Assembly: GCA_900756035.1 (NCBI GenBank) | Contig: CAAEIR010000427.1 | Span: 1-43,465, forward strand | Reading direction: 5' to 3' | Length of the DNA stretch: 43,465 nt | Source of the DNA: an uncultured Anaerostipes sp. | GTDB lineage: Bacteria; Bacillota; Clostridia; Lachnospirales; Lachnospiraceae | Shown here: one piece after another, positions 4,756 to 13,559 of the stretch | Numbering within the stretch: the first letter of the stretch is position 1 | How the letters are laid out: each line of letters starts with the position of its first letter | The notes under the pieces: model-generated | The model's input: only the letters and a program-made list of their open reading frames with translations | Told to the model about the DNA's origin: nothing | Databases searched by the model: none | Program-made: the position numbers and the translations under genes

Positions 4756-5565
4756 ATGGCAGTATATAACGTACATGGTGGGCATAATCCATCCGGGAAA
4801 GTAGCTTGTGGAGCGACAGGGTTTTTGGATGAAAGCAAAGAAGATCGGCGGATATGCAAGGAAGTGATTCGACTTTTAAAGGCAGCAGGGCATAAAGCAT
4901 ACGACTGCACATGTAATAACGGGAAAAATCAAACGGATGTTTTAAAAAAGATTTGCGACAAATGCAATCAAAGGACTGCAAAGTTAGATATATCCATTCA
5001 CTTCAATTCCGGAAGAAATGACAAAAAAGGGGATAAAAAGGTTGCAGGCTGTGAAATTTGGTGTACAGAAGCATCAGGAATTAAGAAGACAGCGGCAGAT
5101 AGAATCCTGAAAAATATGAAAAGTCTGGGATTCACCAACAGAGGAATCAAAACAACCAAAAATCTTTATTATCTGAACCATACGAAGAACAAGGCAATTT
5201 TAATTGAAGTGTGTTTCGTAGATGATAAAGACGACGAGAAATTATACAAAAAACTTGGATATAAAAAGATTGCAAAAGCAATTGCGCAAGGAATCACTGG
5301 CGAAAATGTAACAACGGCAAAGGTGGGAGGTACGCAGCCGTATTACACAATCAAAAAAACATCTTCAAAAACAGCGATTCAGTGGCTTCAAAAGAAATTG
5401 AATGCATGTTACACCGGGAAACTTCCAAATTTGGCAGCAGACGGAATCTGGGGAAGTAAGACGCAGCAGATGTTAGAAGCTTATTGGAAACAGCTTGGAT
5501 GGAAGAAGGGAACTTACGCAGGAGAAAAGACCTGCAAAGCATTGTACAAGAATCGGAAGAAATAG
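4756..5565 (+). CDS. Endolysin: N-acetylmuramoyl-L-alanine amidase with peptidoglycan-binding domain
   Basis: 269 residues. Amidase_3 domain at about 1-180, with zinc ligands expected at H7 or H10 (VHGGHNP), E26/E29 and H82 (SIHFNS), and catalytic E151 (ILIEVCFVD). After a linker, residues about 200-266 form a peptidoglycan-binding domain (AIQWLQKKLN, LAADGIWGSKTQQMLEAYW). It cleaves the bond between muramic acid and L-alanine at lysis. No signal peptide, so it depends on the holin upstream. Ribosome binding site TAGGAAGGAGAAGC. Confidence 0.95.
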   Translation: MAVYNVHGGHNPSGKVACGATGFLDESKEDRRICKEVIRLLKAAGHKAYDCTCNNGKNQTDVLKKICDKCNQRTAKLDISIHFNSGRNDKKGDKKVAGCEIWCTEASGIKKTAADRILKNMKSLGFTNRGIKTTKNLYYLNHTKNKAILIEVCFVDDKDDEKLYKKLGYKKIAKAIAQGITGENVTTAKVGGTQPYYTIKKTSSKTAIQWLQKKLNACYTGKLPNLAADGIWGSKTQQMLEAYWKQLGWKKGTYAGEKTCKALYKNRKK

Positions 5566-5580
5566 GAGGGAAACCAATAT

Positions 5581-5913
5581 GTGAAAGGAAAAGTATTTAA
5601 TTTAAGCGAGAGGGAGCGAAGCTTAGCGGAGTACTATTGCGGGGAATGTCTGGGGAATGCGGAGATGGCAGCGATCAAAGCAGGATACAGTAAAAGATAC
5701 GCAAGGGGAAATGCGCATAAGATCATAAAACGGAAACGTGTAAGAGATTATATAGAATATCTTACACAAGAAACAGTCAACGAAAGAATTGCAACCATAG
5801 AACAGATCAAAGAGTTCTGGACAGAAATCATGAATGATGAAAATGCAAAAGACCGGGACAGGCTTAGAGCATCGGAGTTACTTGCAAAAGCGCATGGAAT
5901 CTTTGATTGGTAA
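5581..5913 (+). CDS. Terminase small subunit, Terminase_2 type
   Basis: 110 residues from a GTG start after TAGGAGGG. The sequence LSERERSLAEYYCGECLGNAEMAA, followed by IKAGYSKRYARGNAHKIIKRKRVRDYI, is the typical Terminase_2 DNA-binding N-terminus, and the C-terminus KDRDRLRASELLAKAHGIF is also characteristic. Such proteins recognise the packaging site and activate TerL. It is separated from TerL by five genes, and another small-terminase-like gene (7047-7394) lies closer. An ATG at 5579 reads immediately into TGA, so GTG is the only sensible start. Confidence 0.85.
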   Translation: MKGKVFNLSERERSLAEYYCGECLGNAEMAAIKAGYSKRYARGNAHKIIKRKRVRDYIEYLTQETVNERIATIEQIKEFWTEIMNDENAKDRDRLRASELLAKAHGIFDW

Positions 5914-5929
5914 GGCGGAGGAATAAGTT

Positions 5930-6619
5930 GTGTATACACTGGAAACGTTCAGGAAATCAAAAACGTGGCAGAAGTTTGTAAAGAATCTAAAAAGTGAGCG
6001 GACGAATGAAGAAGGGATGTTGATATGTGCACATTGCGGGAAGCCGATTCTGAAGAAATATGATTGTATCGGACATCACAAAGTGGAGTTGACGGAACAA
6101 AATGTAAATAATTTTGACGTATCATTGAATCCGGATCTGATTGATCTGGTGCATCATAAATGCCATAACGATATCCATGAACGTTTTGGATGCCATCAAC
6201 AAAGGGTGTATATCATATACGGACCACCGCTTTCCGGGAAAACGACGTATGCAAAAAGTGTGATGTCAGCCGGGGATTTGGTTTTAGATATGGATAATAT
6301 TTGGCAGTGTGTCAGTGGCTTGGAAAGATACAATAAGCCGAATGCATTGAAAGAAGTTGTATTCGATGTACGGAACAAGATTCTGGAGGATGTGAAACAC
6401 AGGAGAGGATTCTGGCATAATGCTTATATCATTGGCGGCTATCCGTTGCAGGGAGAGAGACAGAGACTGGAGAAACAGTTGGGAGCGGAAAGCATTTATA
6501 TAGAAATAGAAAAAGAAAAGAATTTAGAGAGAATCTGTTGTCTGGAGGATGCGAGGAAACAAAAAGACTATGAACGATTCATACTCGGATGGTGGGAGAA
6601 ATATAGACCGAACGAATAG
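5930..6619 (+). CDS. HNH endonuclease fused to a P-loop kinase-like domain
   Basis: 229 residues, GTG start after GCGGAGGAATAAGTT. The N-terminal HNH module has a CxxC zinc knuckle (C33, C36), GHHKVELTE (H49, H50), N67 and HHKCHNDIH (75-83). The C-terminal half begins with a Walker A motif, YGPPLSGKTTYAK (97-109), followed by DLVLDMDNIWQ and resembles AAA_33/gluconate-kinase-like P-loop enzymes. HNH proteins next to terminase assist DNA packaging in HK97-type phages. The kinase might process cleaved DNA ends or modify a nucleotide; no direct evidence for the substrate. Confidence 0.85.
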   Translation: MYTLETFRKSKTWQKFVKNLKSERTNEEGMLICAHCGKPILKKYDCIGHHKVELTEQNVNNFDVSLNPDLIDLVHHKCHNDIHERFGCHQQRVYIIYGPPLSGKTTYAKSVMSAGDLVLDMDNIWQCVSGLERYNKPNALKEVVFDVRNKILEDVKHRRGFWHNAYIIGGYPLQGERQRLEKQLGAESIYIEIEKEKNLERICCLEDARKQKDYERFILGWWEKYRPNE

Positions 6620-6634
6620 AAGGAGAGAGGAATA

Positions 6635-6928
6635 ATGACAGATAAAGAAGTATTGGTGGAAATTCATGGATGTAAAAAGGACATTCGCTCCTTGGAGATC
6701 CGAATGAACAAGCAGGATGCACAAAATGAAGTGATCCAGAACCTTGTGATCTCTGTCAAAGAGATGGCGATCAATATGGCTCAAATGCTGGAAGAACTGA
6801 AAGCGCAGGGTATCCGGTTGGATAAGCTGGAACAAAAACCGGGAGAAAGCTGGGATACGGCGAAGAGAGCGATCGTTACGGCGATTGCCAGCGGACTCAT
6901 TGGGATTGTGATTGGACAATTGTTTTGA
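6635..6928 (+). CDS. XhlA-like membrane-anchored protein
   Basis: 97 residues. Residues about 1-65 form a coiled coil (CKKDIRSLEIRMNKQDAQNE, then NMAQMLEELKAQGIRLDKLEQK), followed by a single C-terminal membrane segment at about 78-97 (AIVTAIASGLIGIVIGQLF). This is the XhlA (hemolysin/PBSX) arrangement; XhlA cooperates with holin in lysis. It lies outside the holin-endolysin pair, behind the HNH gene. Ribosome binding site AGAAGGAGAGAGG. Confidence 0.8.
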   Translation: MTDKEVLVEIHGCKKDIRSLEIRMNKQDAQNEVIQNLVISVKEMAINMAQMLEELKAQGIRLDKLEQKPGESWDTAKRAIVTAIASGLIGIVIGQLF

Positions 6929-6950
6929 TGATACCCCCGGGATCATCAAA
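6924..6950 (+). terminator. Strong hairpin at the end of the XhlA-like gene
   Basis: TTTGATGAT (6924-6932) pairs with ATCATCAAA (6942-6950), with a GC-rich interior. The XhlA stop codon is in the stem. Only a weak T-run follows (TTTGT), so termination may be partial. The next 96 bp hold no gene apart from the ribosome binding site region of the next one. Confidence 0.55.
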
Positions 6951-7046
6951 TTTGTATACTCAAGGAAGACTGTGGAAGGGTGAGGAATTTCACAGAATCG
7001 AAAAAAATGAGATTTTCAAAATGAAATTTGAAAGAAGTGAAAGAAA

Positions 7047-7394
7047 ATGGAAGAACATGAGAGAAAAAAAGAGCTGGAAGAAATTATAAAAAAGTGCGGG
7101 GAAGAAACTGCGGAAATGACAAAAGATCTTGTGGAAAACGTTGTATTTTTGGAAAATCGGCTGTGTGAATTGAAAAAATTACCATTTTTAAAGACAGACG
7201 AAACGAATCCGGTACGACAAAAAGCCACTGCGGCATCAAAACAATACAAGGATGTTTTTCAACAGTACACCAACGCCCTAAAAATACTTATGGGAATCAC
7301 AAAAGCGGACAATGACGATAAAGAAAGCCCATTAAGAGTGTGGGCGGCGGAATATAAAAAGCATCTTCAAGAGGGAGCAGGAGATGAAAATTGA
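7047..7394 (+). CDS. Putative second terminase small subunit (P27-like)
   Basis: 115 residues. The central pattern VENVVFLENRLCELKKLPF, then NPVRQKATAASKQYKDVFQQY and TNALKILMGITKAD, and ESPLRVWA near the end resembles the helical small-terminase proteins that normally stand directly before TerL in clostridial HK97-type phages. This is recognition by pattern, not proof. The gene overlaps the following fibre gene by 11 bp. The other small subunit (5581-5913) belongs to a different family, so one of the two may have another role. Start: ATG after GAAAGAAGTGAAAGAA. Confidence 0.5.
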   Translation: MEEHERKKELEEIIKKCGEETAEMTKDLVENVVFLENRLCELKKLPFLKTDETNPVRQKATAASKQYKDVFQQYTNALKILMGITKADNDDKESPLRVWAAEYKKHLQEGAGDEN

Positions 7395-8592
7395 CATTAA
7401 GATAGATTTTTCACAATGGAAGTTGATGTTGTTATCCAATGTAAATAATGAAGAATCAAAATGTTATCTTACATTTACAAATATTTCAGATGATGCGACG
7501 GTGTCAATCAATGGAAGCAACGTACCGATGGAAGCAGGGGACCATAGAGCGGAAGTTCTCAATAAAATCCTAACGAAAGGCGATAAAAAATGCGTTGTGA
7601 CATCCGATGGGGTTAGCAAAGAATTTGTAATTAGTACAGAAAAAGATTTTGCGGGAACAGAAAATCTGTTTATGCGCATCGAAAATGGAGTTTATAAGCT
7701 GGGACAATGCTATGAGGACATGACGCTGGGAAAACTTTACCAGAAAGAAGAAGATGACAAAAAAGAGTTGCTGGAGAAAATGGAGAATTACCTGCCGAAA
7801 GCCGGAGGAACTGTAAGTGGAAATTTGTTTTTACAAAAAGGATTCAATGTATCAAGCCATAATGCCGGATCGGGACAGGCGGGATACCTGAAAATTGCAA
7901 CAATTAAGATTGCATCGGCGTATGCAAATGTTCCGATAATATTTGAAATTTTGCGGCGTGGAGATTTAGATCTGACACGTATTATTATTTGTTTTTCTAA
8001 TTCGGACGGTATGGATCCAGGATTGTCTTTGTTTGAATATGAAAATCGAAAATCATTTTTAGTCCGAATGGTTAAAACGGCAGCAGGAACGTGGGACCTT
8101 TATGTTCAAAAGGCGGAGGCTTATGAATATATAACGGTCATGGATATAAAAAAATCGTTTGGATATATGAACAATGTCACCATTGCATTGAAAAATGAAT
8201 TTACAGCATCACCTCCGGCAGGGACCAATGCCGTCAATCGTTATGACACAGGATGGAACAATGTAAGCTATGGAAATGGAATTTCTACACATAGCAATTA
8301 TCCACAGGGGGCAGTAAGAAGATGCGGAAAAGTTGTGGAACTGAATGCGGTAGTTACAAACAGCGCAGAATGGACGGAACATACAAACATTATTACGATT
8401 CCGAGTGGATTCAGACCATCCAGAACAAAACAATTCGTGTGCCAGGGAAGTGGCAGCAATCGTTTTTTATTAACGGTATATCAAGGAGGGGCCTGCAATG
8501 CACAAAGGTATTCAAATAATACCACTGCGAGTAACAAGGTTCTAAAAGGATCATGGCTGTGCTTGCACGGTACATGGATTACAGATCAGTAG
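7384..8592 (+). CDS. Tail fibre / receptor-binding protein
   Basis: 402 residues. An N-terminal beta domain (about 1-90) is followed by a short coiled coil and the fibre motif YLPKAGGTVSGNLFLQ (about 139-154), the 'GGT.(T/S)G' signature of phage fibres. The C-terminal third (TGWNNVSYGNG, RRCGKVVELNAVV, NIITIPSGFRPS) resembles the beta-sandwich tips of phage fibres that contact host glycans. Start ATG lies inside the preceding gene behind GAGGGAGCAGGAG. Placement upstream of TerL is unusual, since fibres normally follow Tal. Confidence 0.75.
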   Translation: MKIDIKIDFSQWKLMLLSNVNNEESKCYLTFTNISDDATVSINGSNVPMEAGDHRAEVLNKILTKGDKKCVVTSDGVSKEFVISTEKDFAGTENLFMRIENGVYKLGQCYEDMTLGKLYQKEEDDKKELLEKMENYLPKAGGTVSGNLFLQKGFNVSSHNAGSGQAGYLKIATIKIASAYANVPIIFEILRRGDLDLTRIIICFSNSDGMDPGLSLFEYENRKSFLVRMVKTAAGTWDLYVQKAEAYEYITVMDIKKSFGYMNNVTIALKNEFTASPPAGTNAVNRYDTGWNNVSYGNGISTHSNYPQGAVRRCGKVVELNAVVTNSAEWTEHTNIITIPSGFRPSRTKQFVCQGSGSNRFLLTVYQGGACNAQRYSNNTTASNKVLKGSWLCLHGTWITDQ

Positions 8593-8610
8593 AGGAAAGG
8601 AGAGGGAACT

Positions 8611-9519
8611 ATGGGACAGATGGAACTGTGGGAGGATTCAATCTGGGTAAACGGAACAATCGATACAGAAACAGGAATTCCGGGAGAAAATAAAGAAGGA
8701 GAGGTACCGCATTTTTATACAAAAGAAAAAATCAAAGTACGTGAAGGGGAATGTATTTTGAAAAAAGAAGGGGGAACGGGGAAAATACATGCTACGTTTT
8801 TGGTATACGATAAGGATGAACTTTTGAAGGTAGATAGCGCAACACCGCTCCTTGAGGAGAGATATACCTTTGACATTCCGAGTGGGAATGAATTATATCT
8901 TAGAGTTATGGTTGAAGGAGAAAAAGAAGACAAAGATTTTACAAATGGCGGTAGTTTACTTATAAGCAACAGAGGAATTAAAGGGGACATAATATATGGA
9001 ATAGATGCAAAAAAAAATAAAAGGGAAATCGGAGATTTTTCTTTTTTGGATACAACCCAAAAAGAAAATCTGGTAGAAGCTACCAACGAAGTATTGGATC
9101 TAACAAACCAAGCGATGGAAAAGGCAAACCAAGCTTTTCAATTTGCCAATGACGGAAAAAGTAAACTTGCCGCCGCTATTGGCAATGGAGCAACGGCAAG
9201 TATGACATGGGATCAGCTGGCGAAAAAATGTTACAGAATAAGTTACGAGAGAAAAGAAACAAGTAATAATGCGCATTGCTATTTTGGATTAAAATTTAAC
9301 AGATTTTCAGTCATTATTGTCATGGGGGAAAACTTTGCTAGCGGAAGATCAGTTTTCGTAAGAAGCACATCATTTGAACACGACTTTATGACAGAATCAG
9401 GAGATTTAAAAAGTAATGTACACATAGATCTTTTGAACAGAATGATTGATGCGTACATAGAAGATACTAGCTCCAGAAAACAAGCATATTACCAATGTAT
9501 CCAAATTGGATATGACTAA
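8611..9519 (+). CDS. Second tail fibre or baseplate-associated protein
   Basis: 302 residues. The first 140 look like a beta-rich particle-binding domain (LLISNRGIKGDIIYGIDAKKNK near its end). Residues about 150-185 form a helix with heptads (NLVEATNEVLDLTNQAMEKA), followed by FANDGKSKLAAAIGNGATASMTWDQLA, a motif frequent in tail fibres. The C-terminal 90 residues are probably a beta-rich tip. It follows the first fibre gene by 18 bp behind GGAAAGGAGAGGG. It ends four bases before TerL, so TerL translation probably depends on coupling to this gene. Confidence 0.65.
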   Translation: MGQMELWEDSIWVNGTIDTETGIPGENKEGEVPHFYTKEKIKVREGECILKKEGGTGKIHATFLVYDKDELLKVDSATPLLEERYTFDIPSGNELYLRVMVEGEKEDKDFTNGGSLLISNRGIKGDIIYGIDAKKNKREIGDFSFLDTTQKENLVEATNEVLDLTNQAMEKANQAFQFANDGKSKLAAAIGNGATASMTWDQLAKKCYRISYERKETSNNAHCYFGLKFNRFSVIIVMGENFASGRSVFVRSTSFEHDFMTESGDLKSNVHIDLLNRMIDAYIEDTSSRKQAYYQCIQIGYD

Positions 9520-9522
9520 AAG

Positions 9523-12318
9523 ATGTTAATACAAAATAAAACAATCTGGAGGCCGGATAATTCTTTTCTGCTCAAATATAAAGCAGAAATTGAATGCGGA
9601 AAAATCATTGTTGGACAGGAGATGTGGCAGAACCTTGAAAACCTCGAAGAGTTCTTAAAATATGATGATCGGTATTATTACGATACGGAAACAGCAAATT
9701 TAAGAATGAATTTTATGGAACATTGTGTACGATTGACGAAAAGTCCTTTTTATAATCAGCCGATGGTGTTAATGCTCTGGCAGAAAGCGCTGATTGAAGC
9801 AACGTACAGCTTTAAGAGATGTGAAACGGGATATGATAAGTTCCAAAAGATTATTTTATTGATTGCCAGGAAGAATACCAAAGCTCTTGCATTAAATACA
9901 AGAATACCAACTTTATTTGGAGACAGAACTATAAGAGACATAAAAGTTGGAGATTATGTGTTTAGTGAAAAAGGTATTCCGATCAAGGTACTCTCTGTAT
10001 CGGAAGTATTTAAAAATAGAACTTGTTATAAGGTGATATTTGAAGATGGAGAAGAGATTGTCGCTGATGAAAATCACAAATGGACAGTGCAAACAAAAGA
10101 AAGCAGGCGTACAAAAAAATATGTTCCGAAAACAGGGAGGAAGAGAACGAAGTACAATGAAATTGATGCATATGGATGTATAACAATTACAACATCAGAT
10201 ATGGTAAAAGATTATGAAAGAAAAAGGAAAGATGGGAAAGGAACAGAATACAAATATAGGGTTCCCATATCAAAAGCGGTGCAATATAAGGAAAAAGAAC
10301 TATTTAGTCCGTATGTGCTGGGGCTGTGGCTCGGAGATGGAGACAAGCATGACAACAGAATATCTACAGGAAAGGAAGATCTTGAGACATTACTGAAAGA
10401 GCTGAAAAAAGAAAATGTGAAAGTTAGTTCTGTAAAAGTCTTTGGAGATAAATATGAGGTAAGGATTGGGGAAACAAAAGCAAGAAGGAACACAGTAAGA
10501 GAAGAATTTAGGAGAATGGGAATATGGAAAAATAAAAGAATACCGAAGGAATATTTAACGGCAAGTGTAAAACAGAGGTGGGAGTTGCTAAAAGGGTTGA
10601 TGGATACAGATGGAACGTGTTCAAAAGCGGGTCAATGTATGTTTAGTCAAAAAGATGGTAATTTAGCAAGGGATGTATCCAAGCTTCTTTCAAGTCTTGG
10701 AATAAAACATAATGTGAAACAAAGGAAAGCAATATGTAATGGAAAAGATTGTGGATATGTGAACTATATAGGTTTTTTTGTGGATAAAAACAATCCATGT
10801 TTTAGATACCAAAGAAAAATTGATAAGTTAAAACCAAATTTATCAAAAAGAATGGAATATAAGTCAATTGTGAAGATTGAAAGAGTGGAGAATCAGGATA
10901 CAAAATGTATTACGGTCGACAATGAAAGAGGATTATTTTTGTGCGGAGAAAAAAATACAGTGACTCATAATAGTGAAACCTGCAGCGCATTAGGGTTGGC
11001 CGAGTTTATCACTGGAAATGAGGGGGAAGACATTGTATGCAGCTCCAACGATGATAATCAGGCAAGTATTGTATACGATGCCATTGATACAATGAGGCTT
11101 CTGGTGGACCCGAAGGGGCAAGATACCGGAAAAAACCAGCGATTTATGAAAAATAAGAATAATGGAAGTAAGATTTTTAAGCTGTCGGACAAGACAAAAA
11201 ATAAAGAGGGAAGAAATATTGATTTTGCCATTGTGGATGAAACCCATGAGATGAAAGAGAACATTATAGGGAAAGCGATCGAACAAAGTCAGTCTTTAAA
11301 AGAATCTCCGAAGTTTTTTAATATTACAACGGAAGGGTTTGAAAGAGATGGATATTTAGATCAGGAGCTTGAGTTTGCAAGAAAAGTATTATGGAAAGAA
11401 GAAACCGGACCGGCAGCAGAAGTATTGCTTCCATGGCTTTATACGCAGGACAGTGAAGAAGAAGTGTGGCAGAACCGGGAAAGCTGGGTAAAAGCCAATC
11501 CAACGCTTGGGATTGTAAAGCAATGGAGTTATTTAGACAAAGAAATTGACAAGGCAAAAACCAATAAAGCAGACCGAATTTTTACCTTATCAAAGGATTT
11601 TAACATCAAGCAGAATAGCGCGGAGAGCTGGCTAAATTTAGAGGACTATGATTATGAAGCAACTTATGACTTGAAAGATTTTCGAGGGGCATATTGTCTT
11701 GGGGCTGTGGATTTGTCAGAGACAACAGATTTAACCTGTGCAAAAGTTTTACTGATGAAACCGGGGGACCGCACAAAATATATTCATACGATGTATTTTC
11801 TGCCGGAGGCAAAGGTGGAAAATGAGGAGGATAAAAATGCAGGAGCACGCTACCGGGAATGGACGAAAGAGGGGTATATAACGACCAGCGAAGGAAATGA
11901 TATTGATTTGAGTATTGTAGCGGACTGGTTTTATTTGCTGAAAGTCGAGTATGATATTACGCTTTTTGCATGCGGATATGACCAGAAGTTCGCGAAAGCA
12001 TGGATTAACAGAATGGAAGACTATGGTTGGACGAAGGCGGCAGGGGAATTAGAGATCATCTTACAGAATGCACAAACATTGGACAATGCGATGAAGTTGC
12101 TGGAGGCAGATTTAAAAAGCAGGATAGTAAACTATAATGAAAATCCGGTAGATCAGTGGTGCTTTAAAAATGCGGCGATTAAAGTTGACGAACAGGGGAG
12201 AGGACTATGTGTAAAAAAGACGAAGGAAGAAAAAATTGACGGGGCGGTCACAAATATTATTTTGTATGAGATGTATCGCAGACACAGACAGGAATTGAAA
12301 GAAGCAATCGGAGGATGA
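9523..12318 (+). CDS. terL: Terminase large subunit, interrupted by an intein
   Basis: 931 residues as encoded, 568 after removal of the intein (residues 121-483). The N-extein ends LLIARKNTK and the C-extein begins SETCSALGLAEF; joined they give a phage P-loop (ARKN.KSE). Walker B is IDFAIVDETHE (D572, E573), and the C-terminal RNase H-like nuclease begins LGAVDLSETTDLT (D730). TerL pumps DNA into the prohead and cuts concatemers. The intein separates the Walker A lysine from the following serine, so the unspliced protein cannot be an active motor. The ribosome binding site is weak (CTAAAAG). The stop overlaps the portal start (ATGA). Confidence 0.95.
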   Translation: MLIQNKTIWRPDNSFLLKYKAEIECGKIIVGQEMWQNLENLEEFLKYDDRYYYDTETANLRMNFMEHCVRLTKSPFYNQPMVLMLWQKALIEATYSFKRCETGYDKFQKIILLIARKNTKALALNTRIPTLFGDRTIRDIKVGDYVFSEKGIPIKVLSVSEVFKNRTCYKVIFEDGEEIVADENHKWTVQTKESRRTKKYVPKTGRKRTKYNEIDAYGCITITTSDMVKDYERKRKDGKGTEYKYRVPISKAVQYKEKELFSPYVLGLWLGDGDKHDNRISTGKEDLETLLKELKKENVKVSSVKVFGDKYEVRIGETKARRNTVREEFRRMGIWKNKRIPKEYLTASVKQRWELLKGLMDTDGTCSKAGQCMFSQKDGNLARDVSKLLSSLGIKHNVKQRKAICNGKDCGYVNYIGFFVDKNNPCFRYQRKIDKLKPNLSKRMEYKSIVKIERVENQDTKCITVDNERGLFLCGEKNTVTHNSETCSALGLAEFITGNEGEDIVCSSNDDNQASIVYDAIDTMRLLVDPKGQDTGKNQRFMKNKNNGSKIFKLSDKTKNKEGRNIDFAIVDETHEMKENIIGKAIEQSQSLKESPKFFNITTEGFERDGYLDQELEFARKVLWKEETGPAAEVLLPWLYTQDSEEEVWQNRESWVKANPTLGIVKQWSYLDKEIDKAKTNKADRIFTLSKDFNIKQNSAESWLNLEDYDYEATYDLKDFRGAYCLGAVDLSETTDLTCAKVLLMKPGDRTKYIHTMYFLPEAKVENEEDKNAGARYREWTKEGYITTSEGNDIDLSIVADWFYLLKVEYDITLFACGYDQKFAKAWINRMEDYGWTKAAGELEIILQNAQTLDNAMKLLEADLKSRIVNYNENPVDQWCFKNAAIKVDEQGRGLCVKKTKEEKIDGAVTNIILYEMYRRHRQELKEAIGG
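9883..10971 (+). mobile_element. Class 3-type intein with LAGLIDADG homing endonuclease inside TerL
   Basis: 363 residues (TerL 121-483). The N-terminal block is ALALNTRIPTLFGDRTIRDI then KVGDYVF; position 1 is Ala, not Cys or Ser. Block B has NHKW (H65, W67 of the intein). Block F is TKCITVD (C342) and block G is VTHN (T361, H362, N363) before Ser+1. Ala1 together with Trp-Cys-Thr is the signature of class 3 inteins, in which the block F Cys starts splicing. Endonuclease motifs are VLGLWLGDGD (TerL residues about 262-271) and LLKGLMDTDG (about 355-364), both with their acidic residues, so homing activity may be intact. Confidence 0.92.
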
Positions 12319-13559
12319 AAATGAACTGGATTGATAAGTTGATGAGCGTAGGAACAAAGAAGGATGCCGGAGGAATCTACGCAGGGATGTTAAATGGGAG
12401 CATTCCGGTGTATTCGATGTTCGGGAAGGACATTTTTGCATCCGATGTGGTAAAACAGGCGATTCAAAGGATTGCAATGGAAGTTTCAAAATTAAATCTG
12501 GTTCATGTAAGAACCATCGCAAAAGACGAGGCTCCGGTAGGAAACAGCAGTGTACAAAAAATGCTAAATCATCCAAACAACCTTATGACAACAGGAGAAT
12601 TACTGGAGAAAACGATATGGAACCTATACAGTGATTACAATGCGTTTTTAATTCCGGTATACGAAGTTTGGAACGAAGGGAAGAACGAAAGGCGGATCTA
12701 TAAAGAACTTTATCCGGTGAAACCGATGGAAGTAACATTTATTGAAGACAAGTCGGGAACTTTGTTTGTGAAAATGAAGTTTTACAATGGATTTGAAATG
12801 ACGCTTCCGTATGAAGATGTCATTCATGTAAGACTGCAGTTTAGTTGGAATGATTACATGGGCGGGAATGCGTTTGGAAGACCGGATAATGATACGCTGC
12901 TGAAGACGCTGCGGATTAATGAAAATATCCTGGACGCAGTGGGGAAAGCAACCAAAGCTTCCATGGCAATCAATGGGATTGTAAAATACGGAAGTCTTGT
13001 TTCCAGAGACAAAGTAGAAGCAGACGTAAAGTTGTTTGAAGAGGAAATTAGAAAAAGTGCCTCCGGGATTCTGGGAATTGATGCAAAAAGTGAATACATA
13101 CCGATTAAAAAAGATATAAAATTGCTAGACGAGAAAACGGTTGAATTTATTGATACGAAAATCTTGAGAAATTTTGGAACATCAACAAAAATTTTAATTG
13201 GAGAATATACAAAAGAAGAGTATGAGGCGTTTTATCAAACAACATTAGAACCTCTGGCGATTCGTCTCGGACAGAGTTTTACAAAAGCATTATTTACGCC
13301 ATGGCAAAGAAGCTATGGGGATGCCATAAAAGTGTACCCCGAGGAAATGATGTTTGTAACGGTTTCACAAAAAATTGAAATTGCACGGATTCTGGGAGAC
13401 TCCGGCGCATTGCTGGAAAATGAAAAAAGAAAGCTGTTTGGATTGGCGCCGTTGCCGGAGCTGGAAGGAATGCGGAAGCAATCGCTGAATTATGTTGATA
13501 CAAAGATAGCAAATACCTATCAGATACAGCAAAAAGGAGAAAAAAATGGAGAAGAATAA
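12315..13559 (+). CDS. Portal protein (HK97 family)
   Basis: 414 residues. Family landmarks include VVKQAIQRIAMEVSKLNLVH near the N-terminus, HPNNLMTTGELLEKTIWNLY, GMNAFGRPDN-like GGNAFGRPDNDTLLKTL, and the C-terminal EAFYQTTLEPLAIRLGQSF followed by LGDSGALLENEKRKLFGLAPL. The portal forms the dodecameric ring through which DNA enters and leaves and to which the tail attaches. The start overlaps the TerL stop, and the C-terminal end overlaps the protease gene by 14 bp, the usual HK97 order. Confidence 0.93.
   Translation: MKMNWIDKLMSVGTKKDAGGIYAGMLNGSIPVYSMFGKDIFASDVVKQAIQRIAMEVSKLNLVHVRTIAKDEAPVGNSSVQKMLNHPNNLMTTGELLEKTIWNLYSDYNAFLIPVYEVWNEGKNERRIYKELYPVKPMEVTFIEDKSGTLFVKMKFYNGFEMTLPYEDVIHVRLQFSWNDYMGGNAFGRPDNDTLLKTLRINENILDAVGKATKASMAINGIVKYGSLVSRDKVEADVKLFEEEIRKSASGILGIDAKSEYIPIKKDIKLLDEKTVEFIDTKILRNFGTSTKILIGEYTKEEYEAFYQTTLEPLAIRLGQSFTKALFTPWQRSYGDAIKVYPEEMMFVTVSQKIEIARILGDSGALLENEKRKLFGLAPLPELEGMRKQSLNYVDTKIANTYQIQQKGEKNGEE

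Noticed and set aside
6924..6950. GATGAT hairpin considered as an attachment or recombination site
   Set aside because: No second copy found in the window and it sits in a late gene; a partial terminator is the simpler reading.
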